A stretch of DNA of 64,000 nucleotides from Chryseobacterium sp. SSA4.19. Lineage in GTDB: Bacteria; Bacteroidota; Bacteroidia; Flavobacteriales; Weeksellaceae. The notes below the pieces were generated by a model. That model had not been told where the DNA came from, ran no database searches, and saw nothing but the letters and a program-made list of their open reading frames with translations. Numbering within the stretch: the first letter of the stretch is position 1; every line of letters begins with the position of its first letter. This document shows, one piece after another, positions 27,790 to 35,583 of this stretch. The translations under genes were made by a program, and so were the position numbers. Where the stretch lies: NCBI RefSeq assembly GCF_022601875.1, contig NZ_JAKVIP010000010.1, forward strand, positions 81,418 to 145,417, given 5' to 3'.

Positions 27790-29952
27790 ATGAAGAAAAT
27801 TACAATGGGGGCAGTATTGTTCTCTATGATGTTTGCAGGACTGAATGCCCAGTCTTTAAAATCGCCGGACGGGAAATTTGAAATGAATTTCCAGATGAAG
27901 CAAGGCGTGCCGTTTTATAATTTAAAATACAACGGAAATGTTGTGGTGGAGGATTCCAAATTAGGATTGAGATTATTTAAAGATACCTCCATCAAATTCG
28001 CTTCCGAGATTGCAAAGCCGGAAGATGCGAAATTCGACTTAAACAGCGGCTTTACCAAAACAGAAGAAAAAAGAGATGCCAAAAACGAAACCTGGCAGCC
28101 GGTTCTGGGAGAAAAGAAAAACTATATCAACCATTATAATGAATTGGCGGTTACTTTACATCAGGATACAACGGACCGGAGTATTGTCGTAAAATTCAGG
28201 TTGTTTAATGATGGTCTGGGCTTCCGATATGAATTTCCGCAGCAGAAAAACCTTAATTACTTTGTCATCCGTGAAGAAGATTCTGAAATTGATCTGACAA
28301 GCGATATGAAAGCCTGGTGGATGGTCGCCGACTACGATTCCCAGGAATACCAGTATCAGGAAACCAAGATTTCCGAAATTCCGGCACGATGGCCAAAGGC
28401 AGCTGATGCCAATGCTTCGCAAACCCTGATCAAAAATGCGGTTCAGTCGCCGCTGATGCTTAAAAAAGAGGGCAAAGAACCTTTATATATCAATCTTGCG
28501 GAAGCTGCAGTCCTGGATTATCCGGCTTCACACCTGGAAGTGGACGCACAGAACTTTAAGTTTAAAACGCACCTTACGGCAGACCGTCAGGGAGCGAAAG
28601 GGTATATGCAGACTCCTATGGTGACACCTTGGAGAACCATTATCGTAGCTCCGAAAGCGGAAGAGGTAATGGATTCAAAAATGATTTTCAACCTGAATGA
28701 ACCTACAAAATACACCGATACGTCTTACATTCACCCAACCAAATATATGGGAGTCTGGTGGGAAATGATCATCGGGAAATCACAATGGGCGTACGGTCAG
28801 CCGGAATCCAATGTGCGTCTGGGGCAAACCGATTTTACAAAGCTGACTCCGAACGGAAAACATGGGGCTAATAATACAAAAGTTAAAGAATACATCGACT
28901 TCGCCGCGGAAAACGGCTTTCAGGGATTATTGATCGAAGGCTGGAATATCGGTTGGGAAGACTGGTTCGGACGTTCGAAGGAATATGTTTTTGATTTTAT
29001 TACGCCCTATCCTGATTTTGATATTAAAATGCTGAATGAATATGCCCACTCAAAAGGAATCAAGCTGATTATGCACCACGAAACTTCAGGTTCTGCAACA
29101 AACTATGAAAGATGGTCTGATAAAGCATTCCAGCTAATGAATAAATATGGTTATGATGCCGTGAAAACAGGATATGTGGGAGATGTAATTCCGAGAGGAG
29201 AGCACCATTATTCACAGTGGATGATTAATCATTATTACAGGATTGCGGAAAAAGCAAACGAGTATAAAATTATGGTCAATTCCCACGAATCGGTACGTCC
29301 TACAGGAGAAAGCCGTACCTATCCGAATTATATTTCTGCCGAAGCCGCACGTGGAACCGAATATGAAGCATTTGGCGGAAACAATCCGGACCACCAGACC
29401 ATTCTTCCGTTTACCCGATGGATGGGCGGTTCTATGGATTATACGCCGGGAATTTTCCAGACTAAATTAGATTATTATTTCCCGGGAGATCAACGTTTTG
29501 TAAAAACTACACTGGCTAAACAGCTGGCACTGTACGTAACGATGTACATGCCGCTACAGATGGCTGCCGATCTGCCTGAAAACTATAAGAAACATATGGA
29601 TGCGTTCCAGTTTATTAAGGATGTAGCAGCAGATTGGGACGATACGAAAATTTTATCTGCGGAACCCGGAGATTATGTGATTACAGCGAGAAAAGCAAAA
29701 GGTACTGAAAACTGGTTTGTTGGTGGGATTACCGATGAAAATAAACGGGATTACAAACTGGATTTTTCATTCCTGGATAAAGGTAAAAAGTATGAAGCCA
29801 CTATCTACGAAGACGGGAAGGATGCAGACTACATCAACAATCCGCAAAGCTATCATATCTATAAAAAACAGATTACCAGCAAATCCAGGATCAATATGAA
29901 AATGGTGAGAAGCGGTGGTTTTGCTATATCAATTAAGCAAATAAATAATTAA
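27790..29952 (+). CDS. Glycoside hydrolase family 97, SusB-like alpha-glucosidase
   Basis: Secreted enzyme of 720 residues. The ATG at 27790 opens a signal peptide (MKKITMGAVLFSMMFAGLNAQ); an in-frame ATG at 27739 lies just before and within the upstream hairpin's tail and was rejected. An N-terminal beta-supersandwich precedes a TIM barrel. Glu431 (HHETS), Glu500 (NSHES) and Glu524 (RGTEYE) sit at a constant offset of eight from SusB residues Glu439, Glu508 and Glu532 as I recall them, which are the catalytic residues of the inverting group. So it should be an inverting alpha-glucosidase acting on maltodextrins in the periplasm. Confidence 0.93.
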   Translation: MKKITMGAVLFSMMFAGLNAQSLKSPDGKFEMNFQMKQGVPFYNLKYNGNVVVEDSKLGLRLFKDTSIKFASEIAKPEDAKFDLNSGFTKTEEKRDAKNETWQPVLGEKKNYINHYNELAVTLHQDTTDRSIVVKFRLFNDGLGFRYEFPQQKNLNYFVIREEDSEIDLTSDMKAWWMVADYDSQEYQYQETKISEIPARWPKAADANASQTLIKNAVQSPLMLKKEGKEPLYINLAEAAVLDYPASHLEVDAQNFKFKTHLTADRQGAKGYMQTPMVTPWRTIIVAPKAEEVMDSKMIFNLNEPTKYTDTSYIHPTKYMGVWWEMIIGKSQWAYGQPESNVRLGQTDFTKLTPNGKHGANNTKVKEYIDFAAENGFQGLLIEGWNIGWEDWFGRSKEYVFDFITPYPDFDIKMLNEYAHSKGIKLIMHHETSGSATNYERWSDKAFQLMNKYGYDAVKTGYVGDVIPRGEHHYSQWMINHYYRIAEKANEYKIMVNSHESVRPTGESRTYPNYISAEAARGTEYEAFGGNNPDHQTILPFTRWMGGSMDYTPGIFQTKLDYYFPGDQRFVKTTLAKQLALYVTMYMPLQMAADLPENYKKHMDAFQFIKDVAADWDDTKILSAEPGDYVITARKAKGTENWFVGGITDENKRDYKLDFSFLDKGKKYEATIYEDGKDADYINNPQSYHIYKKQITSKSRINMKMVRSGGFAISIKQINN

Positions 29953-29972
29953 ATTTTTATTTAAAATTATTT

Positions 29973-30001
29973 TTTGCTGTGAATTTAATTTTCTATATTT
30001 G
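29973..30001 (+). promoter_or_regulatory. Promoter of the RiPP-like cassette
   Basis: TTTG (29973-29976), 17-bp spacer, TATATTTG (29994-30001), 29 bp before the precursor ATG. It gives the cassette its own transcription start, separate from the starch genes upstream. Confidence 0.65.
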
Positions 30002-30030
30002 GTGAAATAACAAATTAATAACTCATCTTT

Positions 30031-30279
30031 ATGAAAAAGAAATTTAAAATCACGAGTAATCTTGAACAAAAAGAGATTCTAAAAAAATCAATCCAGAATT
30101 CTGAAAAAGAAAATGTAGATCTTTACAAATCTATTTTCGGAGGAAGTAATAATTTAGGCGTTGCTCCAGGTGGAGGGGGTGTCATTACATTACCTCCGGG
30201 AGGTGGTAGCTGTGATGTAGTAGCCATTTCAGGTGCATCAGCTGCTTACAACAGGTATGATCCATTTTTAAAAGCTTAA
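30031..30279 (+). CDS. Putative RiPP precursor peptide
   Basis: An 82-residue peptide with no signal sequence. The first 38 residues are a charged, Lys/Glu-rich leader ending in LYKSIFGG, a double-glycine-like boundary. Two Gly-rich blocks (APGGGG at 45-50, PPGGG at 55-59) lead to a C-terminal part with one cysteine (Cys61) and the aromatic tail YNRYDPFLKA. The tail reads as three consecutive aromatic-X-X triplets (Tyr73-Asn-Arg, Tyr76-Asp-Pro, Phe79-Leu-Lys). Radical SAM/SPASM cyclophane synthases act on aromatic-X-X motifs, and such an enzyme is encoded 69 bp downstream. A stem-loop follows the stop. The precursor assignment is inference from size, composition and context. Confidence 0.8.
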   Translation: MKKKFKITSNLEQKEILKKSIQNSEKENVDLYKSIFGGSNNLGVAPGGGGVITLPPGGGSCDVVAISGASAAYNRYDPFLKA

Positions 30280-30300
30280 TTTTTTGATTTTAAAAACTTT

Positions 30301-30330
30301 AGTTCTTCGCTGGTCAAATAGCGAAGAACT
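30301..30330 (+). terminator. Stem-loop between precursor and radical SAM gene
   Basis: Perfect 11-bp stem agttcttcgct (30301-30311) / agcgaagaact (30320-30330) with an 8-base loop. Only tttattg follows, not a clean T-run, so I read it as a partial terminator or 3' stabiliser that would leave precursor mRNA in excess over the enzyme genes. Confidence 0.65.
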
Positions 30331-30348
30331 TTATTGATTATTAGAGAT

Positions 30349-31590
30349 ATGGTTACTTCTTTTGTTCTGAAGGTTGCAAGCAGATGCAATCTCAATTGTT
30401 CGTATTGTTACATGTATAATTTGGGAGATAAAACCTATCTCAAACAACCCAAATTCATGTCACTTGATACGATGAAAACATTCGCAGAAAAACTGTCACG
30501 CTATAGTGATGAATATGAACTGAAATCCTTTCAGATTATTTTTCATGGCGGTGAGCCTTTATTATATCCAAAAGAATTTTACAGGGAAAGCATAAAAATA
30601 TTCAGAGAAAAACTCAGTGATTCGTATTTAGAATTTATCCTTCAAACCAACGGTGTAGGTCTGGATGAAGAATGGTATAATCTATTTAAGGAATTAAACA
30701 TCCGGGTCGGTGTCAGTATAGACGGACCCAAAGAATATCACGATAAATATCGTGTTTTTCACAATGGGAAAGGGTCTTATGATGAGGTCCGCAATGCCAT
30801 ACAGCTCGGATTGGATAAAGGAATGCATAACGTATTATCCGTTGCAAATCTAAATATCAGTCCTCAGGTACTGTATCAGGAATTTAAAGATCTCAATATT
30901 CTTAGTTTTAACCTTTTACTACCAGATGGACATTTCGACAAGTTGCCGGACGGTATCATCAGAGAAAAAGTAAATACAAACAATTATACGCCTTACGCGG
31001 ATTGGCTGATTGAACTCTTTGCCATCTGGAAAAATGATCCGGAACGACCCAATATGAGATTCTTTAAAACATTGATTCAGCTTATTGCGGGTGAAGAAGT
31101 CGGGGATCAGATGCTCGGACTGAAAAAAAACGGGGTAGCCATTCTGGAAACAAACGGAAACCTGGAAGTGGCAGATTCTATAAGAGCATGCTACGAAGGA
31201 ATTACCAGAAATGACATTAACATTCATACTCACGAGATAGACTCTGTACTGGAAGATCCATTGTTTGATATATATATCAATTCTCACCAGATGGTTAACG
31301 AAAAGTGCCTTAACTGCCCAATTTATGAAATATGCGGCGGTGGTTTTCTTCTCAACAGATATTCCAACGAGAATGGGTTTGATAATCCTACGATCTACTG
31401 CCATGATATGATAAAGCTGGTAAGTTATATACAAAATGACCTGATAAACAGTTTGTCTGATGAAGCTTGCAAAGAAATGGCTCTCACCAGAGTTTCGTAT
31501 CACGAAATTGTAGAAGAGCTTGAGAATAAAGGATCTGTTTCTGTTCAGAAGAATATTAAAGATAAATTATCAGCCTACAGTTTAGCATGA
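30349..31590 (+). CDS. Radical SAM/SPASM peptide maturase
   Basis: Cytosolic iron-sulfur enzyme of 413 residues. The radical SAM cluster motif is Cys13-x3-Cys17-x2-Cys20 (CNLNCSYC), with the SAM-binding GGEPLL near residue 70. The C-terminal region carries Cys281 and the set Cys320-x2-Cys323-x5-Cys329-GGG ... Cys351, the compact SPASM pattern of the XyeB/FxsB/GrrM-type maturases that crosslink peptide aromatic side chains. The ATG at 30349 is preferred to a TTG at 30334, which would add five residues. It follows the precursor gene and overlaps the next gene by 4 bp (ATGA). Likely product: cyclophane or other C-C/C-X crosslinks in the upstream peptide; the exact chemistry cannot be read from sequence. 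Confidence 0.9.
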   Translation: MVTSFVLKVASRCNLNCSYCYMYNLGDKTYLKQPKFMSLDTMKTFAEKLSRYSDEYELKSFQIIFHGGEPLLYPKEFYRESIKIFREKLSDSYLEFILQTNGVGLDEEWYNLFKELNIRVGVSIDGPKEYHDKYRVFHNGKGSYDEVRNAIQLGLDKGMHNVLSVANLNISPQVLYQEFKDLNILSFNLLLPDGHFDKLPDGIIREKVNTNNYTPYADWLIELFAIWKNDPERPNMRFFKTLIQLIAGEEVGDQMLGLKKNGVAILETNGNLEVADSIRACYEGITRNDINIHTHEIDSVLEDPLFDIYINSHQMVNEKCLNCPIYEICGGGFLLNRYSNENGFDNPTIYCHDMIKLVSYIQNDLINSLSDEACKEMALTRVSYHEIVEELENKGSVSVQKNIKDKLSAYSLA

Positions 31591-32417
31591 GTTTAAGAAG
31601 AGGAATTAAAATATACGATCGGCATATTCAGGATATAAAAAATCAGATCAGCATCAATTCGGGAGTAGGTCCTGTTAAAAATACAGATTCTGAAATTGAA
31701 TATTACAACAATGCCTATTTGCCTAATATGGACTGGCGCTGTCTCACAGATTCCGAATATAGAAAGGTTTCTACAGCAGATGCCGGCAGCAGAATATTTA
31801 ATACGCTTGGCTTGGGCGCCATTCCGGAAGAGTTGCAGGATTTATTTGAAAAGTTGGATCTCAATGACTGTGAATCTCTTTTTGATATTCCTAAGAAATT
31901 TCAGGAAAATGAAAAGCTCACAAAACAGATTAATGATTTACTAAATGTTTTTCTGGATGAGAAATCTTTGCAGAGAAAGTATAAGTTTCATCGAATTGCC
32001 AGGTCCCTTCCCGATATGCAGAGCACCACCTTTCATCATATAGGGCAGAATACTTTTAAATATACGGGTCTACATATCGATAAAAGCGACTTTTATACTC
32101 CTCATACTGCCCATAAATCAGAAAATCGGATTTCTATAAATATAAGCAAAGAATCACGTTATCTGTATTTTGTTAATTTAACTTTGAGACAGATTTATGG
32201 TGAAATACAAAAAAAATATTCAGAGAAAATAACGTCTGATAATATTGTTGAGCAATTTTTTAAACACTATTCCGAATATCCTGTTTTAAGACTGGAAATT
32301 AAACCTTATCAATACTATATTGCCCCTACCGATAATTTCATCCATGATGGTACGACCCTCGGAAATAGAGGTTTTGACGTCACCATGGTCTATGTCGGAA
32401 TATTTGACAAATACTGA
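31587..32417 (+). CDS. Putative non-heme iron oxygenase-like RiPP tailoring protein (paralogue 1)
   Basis: Cytosolic protein of 276 residues, no family recognised with certainty. It is a clear paralogue of the next gene product: both begin with GIKIY, share (A/N)YLP-x-(M/R)DWR near residue 50 and YIAPTDN-x2-HDG-x-TLG near the C terminus. His163-Ile-Asp165 and distal His253 (in FIHDG) form an HxD...H pattern, and beta-rich segments surround it (RISINISKESRYLYFVNLT, FDVTMVYVGIF). That pattern is the iron-binding facial triad of Fe(II)/2-oxoglutarate oxygenases, so hydroxylation of the precursor is the favoured guess. Its start overlaps the radical SAM stop, so production is coupled. Confidence 0.7.
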   Translation: MSLRRGIKIYDRHIQDIKNQISINSGVGPVKNTDSEIEYYNNAYLPNMDWRCLTDSEYRKVSTADAGSRIFNTLGLGAIPEELQDLFEKLDLNDCESLFDIPKKFQENEKLTKQINDLLNVFLDEKSLQRKYKFHRIARSLPDMQSTTFHHIGQNTFKYTGLHIDKSDFYTPHTAHKSENRISINISKESRYLYFVNLTLRQIYGEIQKKYSEKITSDNIVEQFFKHYSEYPVLRLEIKPYQYYIAPTDNFIHDGTTLGNRGFDVTMVYVGIFDKY

Positions 32418-32422
32418 ATCCC

Positions 32423-33298
32423 ATGAATAAACTAAAACCCGGAATCAAAATATACTCAGATTATAATGGCGGAACTCTTCAGATTAATTCAGGAGTTCTC
32501 CATCATACCCAACAGGAGTCCAACGAATTTATTTTCAGAGGCGAAAAGTTTTTACAGCAATATGAGCCCGAAGCTTACCTGCCAAAGCGGGACTGGCGTA
32601 CGCCTGATGCTGAGGAATATAAAATAATCATAGGAGACCATAAGAACAAAAAAGACTACAATTCTGTATTTACAGGTGAATTGCCGGAGAATATCCGCAG
32701 CCTTTTTTCCGAGCTGGATCTTGGGACATCCATTACTGAAGAAGAAGTCTTTAATAAATTCAGACAGCATAAGGAACTCGTAGACCAGATAAATATCCAT
32801 ATTAATGAATTTTTGCAGCGTATTTCATTGGCTCCATTCCGATTTATGAGCCTCGCAACCAATTATGCAAACAGTGAAATTGTATCTCTTGATAAGAGAA
32901 GAATGCCGGCAGGATATTCCATCAATGATTTGCAGTTTATTGGAGTTCATAAAGACAGCTCAAAAAATATGACGCTGCATAATTCTCATACATTCGGAAA
33001 CAGAATAACATTTAATTTAGGACAGGAATCGCGTTATTTATTGCTAATGAATCTGTCGATGATACAAGCGTATAATATGATAAAAAAAGAAATAGACCTG
33101 AAAGAGAACGAAGTAAACAACAAAAACATTACTTCTTATTTCATGAAACTGTTTCCCGATTATCCTATGCTGAAAATAGAGCATAAACCTCATCATTTTT
33201 ACATTGCTCCTACCGATAACTGTTTCCATGACGGATCCACTCTGGGAAGTACATCACTGGATATTGTCATGATTTATCTCGGAAAGTTTCTCATATAA
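32423..33298 (+). CDS. Putative non-heme iron oxygenase-like RiPP tailoring protein (paralogue 2)
   Basis: Cytosolic protein of 291 residues, paralogous to the preceding gene product over its whole length but well diverged. The candidate metal ligands are His176-Lys-Asp178 and His269 (CFHDGST), with nearly the same spacing (93 residues against 90). Other shared blocks are the N-terminal LKPGIKIYSDYNGG, the DWRTPDAEEY segment and FGNRITFNLGQESRYLLLMN. The gap to the upstream gene is 5 bp and to the protease gene 11 bp. Two copies may act on two different residues or form a heterodimer. I cannot exclude a non-catalytic peptide-binding role for one of them. Confidence 0.7.
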   Translation: MNKLKPGIKIYSDYNGGTLQINSGVLHHTQQESNEFIFRGEKFLQQYEPEAYLPKRDWRTPDAEEYKIIIGDHKNKKDYNSVFTGELPENIRSLFSELDLGTSITEEEVFNKFRQHKELVDQINIHINEFLQRISLAPFRFMSLATNYANSEIVSLDKRRMPAGYSINDLQFIGVHKDSSKNMTLHNSHTFGNRITFNLGQESRYLLLMNLSMIQAYNMIKKEIDLKENEVNNKNITSYFMKLFPDYPMLKIEHKPHHFYIAPTDNCFHDGSTLGSTSLDIVMIYLGKFLI

Positions 33299-33309
33299 TC
33301 ATATTCGCT

Positions 33310-34467
33310 ATGAAATATATTTTCACCTTTTTATTTTTAACTATTTCGTACCTTCAGATTATGGCTCAAAAAAAGCTTCCTGTGGTAAAGGCTAATTCGT
33401 CCAAGGCGATCTTTCTAGAAGAAGATACCGGACTGAAAACGGACTGGAATATCGATCCTTCTATAAAACCTGATGTATACACGGTTACAAAAATAAGCAA
33501 AGGTACCAGAACCGTAAAAATAAAAACAGATATCGATTCCATCAGAATTACCGTGAAACAAGGGGAGAAAAAAGATTTTATCATTATTCTTAAAGATAAA
33601 GATTCTTGTCTTACCAGAATTGAAAGTCAGATTCCCAAAAATTTCAGTAATTTGAATCCTCCTTTTCACGATAGTATTCGTCTCGGGATCAATGGGCAGA
33701 ATACCATCTTTGTAAAAACACTTCTTAATAAAACAGATTCTCTGGTTCTTAATTTTGATACTGGCAGTAACAATCTTTCACTTACGCGCGAAACGTTAAA
33801 AGATAAAATTAAAGAACAACTCAAAGGAAGAGTAAATGTACTGTCTATCGGGAACAAAAAATATGACGGCTTCAGAATCTATCAGGTTGAGCTATCCGGA
33901 CATGGAACCGACGGAAGATTTGGCTGGGACCTGTTTGACGGAATGGTGGTGGAGTTAAATTATGATCAAGGAATGATGGTTGTGCATTCAAGACTCCCTG
34001 ATTATGTGAAAAAAGACAAAACGTATCAGCCACTTGATATAATATATTTAGATAAAATGTTTCTCATCGAAACAACCATAAAGCAGGGCTCTAAAACCAA
34101 TAAAGACTGGTTTCTGTTCGACACAGGATATCAGCGTACGGTTATGCTGGACGGACCTTTACTCAGGGAGCGGAATTTTCCTACGGATCAGATGAAAATA
34201 ATAAAAAAAGTGATCATGAAGGGGGGCCAGGGAAATGAAATTCCTGTAGTCACTGCCAATTTGGAATCATTAAGTCTGGGAAGGTATAATCTTAAAAATA
34301 TTCCTGCCCAATTGCTTCACGAAAGCCGTCCTTTACATGATCAAAAAATGAATATTCTGGGAAATGAAATCTTAAAAAGATTTAATGTGTTTATGGATTT
34401 TCAGAACAATGTGGTTTATATAAAGCCTAATAAACTTTTTAATGACGGATATATTGAAAAAGAGTAA
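33310..34467 (+). CDS. Secreted aspartyl protease
   Basis: Exported protein of 385 residues. A signal peptide (MKYIFTFLFLTISYLQIMAQ) is followed by a beta-rich N-terminal region and a retropepsin/pepsin-like double domain. Each lobe has a catalytic DTG: Asp150 in LNFDTGSNN and Asp271 in FLFDTGYQR, 121 residues apart, each followed by hydrophobic segments. The C-terminal NVFMDFQNNVVYIKPN is typical of bacterial aspartyl proteases. It is the last gene of the cassette and likely trims the modified peptide in the periplasm, which is inference from operon position. Confidence 0.85.
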   Translation: MKYIFTFLFLTISYLQIMAQKKLPVVKANSSKAIFLEEDTGLKTDWNIDPSIKPDVYTVTKISKGTRTVKIKTDIDSIRITVKQGEKKDFIIILKDKDSCLTRIESQIPKNFSNLNPPFHDSIRLGINGQNTIFVKTLLNKTDSLVLNFDTGSNNLSLTRETLKDKIKEQLKGRVNVLSIGNKKYDGFRIYQVELSGHGTDGRFGWDLFDGMVVELNYDQGMMVVHSRLPDYVKKDKTYQPLDIIYLDKMFLIETTIKQGSKTNKDWFLFDTGYQRTVMLDGPLLRERNFPTDQMKIIKKVIMKGGQGNEIPVVTANLESLSLGRYNLKNIPAQLLHESRPLHDQKMNILGNEILKRFNVFMDFQNNVVYIKPNKLFNDGYIEKE

Positions 34468-34499
34468 AAGGCTTTAAAATAAAAATTCCTTAATTTTAT

Positions 34500-34534
34500 A
34501 ATCCTTAAAGCATTCTTGCGTTTAAGGATTTTTT
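34500..34534 (+). terminator. Terminator of the RiPP-like cassette
   Basis: Perfect 10-bp stem aatccttaaa (34500-34509) / tttaaggatt (34521-34530) followed by tttt, 32 bp after the protease stop. It separates the cassette from the transporter gene. Confidence 0.8.
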
Positions 34535-34560
34535 ATTTAAAAATAATTTATTCCTGATTA

Positions 34561-35556
34561 ATGAAGTTGATGACTAAAATTTTTAGCAAACAAAACCTGT
34601 TCCTGATTTTGTTGGTGGTAATGGTTTTAATGGCGAGGGTGGTGCCATTCCGTGAATCCTATAATTCTTACTTTAATCTTTCTGCTTTTATAGACTGGGG
34701 AATTGCCGCAATCTTCCTGCTGTATGGCCTCAAGTTGGACTTAAAGGAAGTGGTGAAAGATATTACCAACTGGAAGCTGCATGTGCTGATTCAGTCAGGT
34801 ACTTTTATAATCTTTCCTTTGCTGGTCCTGCTGTTTTATCCTTTTGTGAAAGATTCCGGTTATGTTAATATCTGGCTGTCCGTATTTTTCCTGGCCTGTC
34901 TGCCTTCTACGGTTTCCTCTTCTGTAGTAATGGTATCTATTGCCAAAGGAAATGTAACATCTGCCATATTTAATGCTTCTATTTCCGGGTTGATAGGCAT
35001 TATGATGACACCGCTGCTCATGAGCTTTTTCCTGGTTCCTGCCGAAGGCTCCGGTGATCAGGGTGAAATAGTACAGCAGTTGCTCATTAAGGTATTATTG
35101 CCAATTATTTTAGGAATTCTGTTAAATCCTGTTTTAAAAAAATGGGTTACGCGGTACTCTTCAGTCATTGCGGAATTTGACCGTTTAATTATTCTGTTAA
35201 TTGTTTATGAGAGTTTTTCTACTGCCTTTACAGAAAATATTTTTGCTTCAGTCCCATCTTTTATATTCTTAATTTTGGCATTCAGTGTAGTATTTTTATT
35301 CTTTGCAATATACCATATCCTGAAATTTATCTCTCAGAAAATGGGATTCAGTCGTGAAGACCGTATTACAGCAACTTTTTGTGGTTCCAAAAAGTCTTTG
35401 GTACATGGCAGCCTTTTCCTTTTGGTATTGGGGATTCCCGATGATCAGAAAGTGCTGTTTCTGCTTCCGGTGATGATATATCACAGTTTCCAGTTATTTT
35501 ATGTAAGCTGGCTGGCCAATAAAATAGCAAAAAAGGCCTCAGATGTTGAAGTATAA
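34561..35556 (+). CDS. Bile acid:sodium symporter-like (SBF/YfeH-type) transporter
   Basis: Inner-membrane protein of 331 residues with about ten hydrophobic helices. Family features are the early IDWGIAAIFLLYGLKLDLKE segment, LACLPSTVSSSVVMVSIAKGN (the conserved proline/serine unwound helix) and the late FCGSKKSLVHGS block. This is the SBF-like YfeH branch, whose substrates are poorly known. It sits between the RiPP-like cassette and the GH13 amylase gene, 27 bp before the latter, so it may be co-transcribed with the amylase. Confidence 0.88.
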   Translation: MKLMTKIFSKQNLFLILLVVMVLMARVVPFRESYNSYFNLSAFIDWGIAAIFLLYGLKLDLKEVVKDITNWKLHVLIQSGTFIIFPLLVLLFYPFVKDSGYVNIWLSVFFLACLPSTVSSSVVMVSIAKGNVTSAIFNASISGLIGIMMTPLLMSFFLVPAEGSGDQGEIVQQLLIKVLLPIILGILLNPVLKKWVTRYSSVIAEFDRLIILLIVYESFSTAFTENIFASVPSFIFLILAFSVVFLFFAIYHILKFISQKMGFSREDRITATFCGSKKSLVHGSLFLLVLGIPDDQKVLFLLPVMIYHSFQLFYVSWLANKIAKKASDVEV

Positions 35557-35583
35557 TAATCTGTTTGAGTATCTTTAGAAAAT

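Noticed and set aside
30301..30330. True operon-ending terminator after the precursor
   Set aside because: The stem is perfect but lacks a T-run, and the following gene is only 19 bp away with no promoter of its own that I can see.
31587..33298. One frameshifted gene split in two
   Set aside because: The two products are each full length with their own start, metal-ligand pattern and C terminus; they are tandem paralogues.
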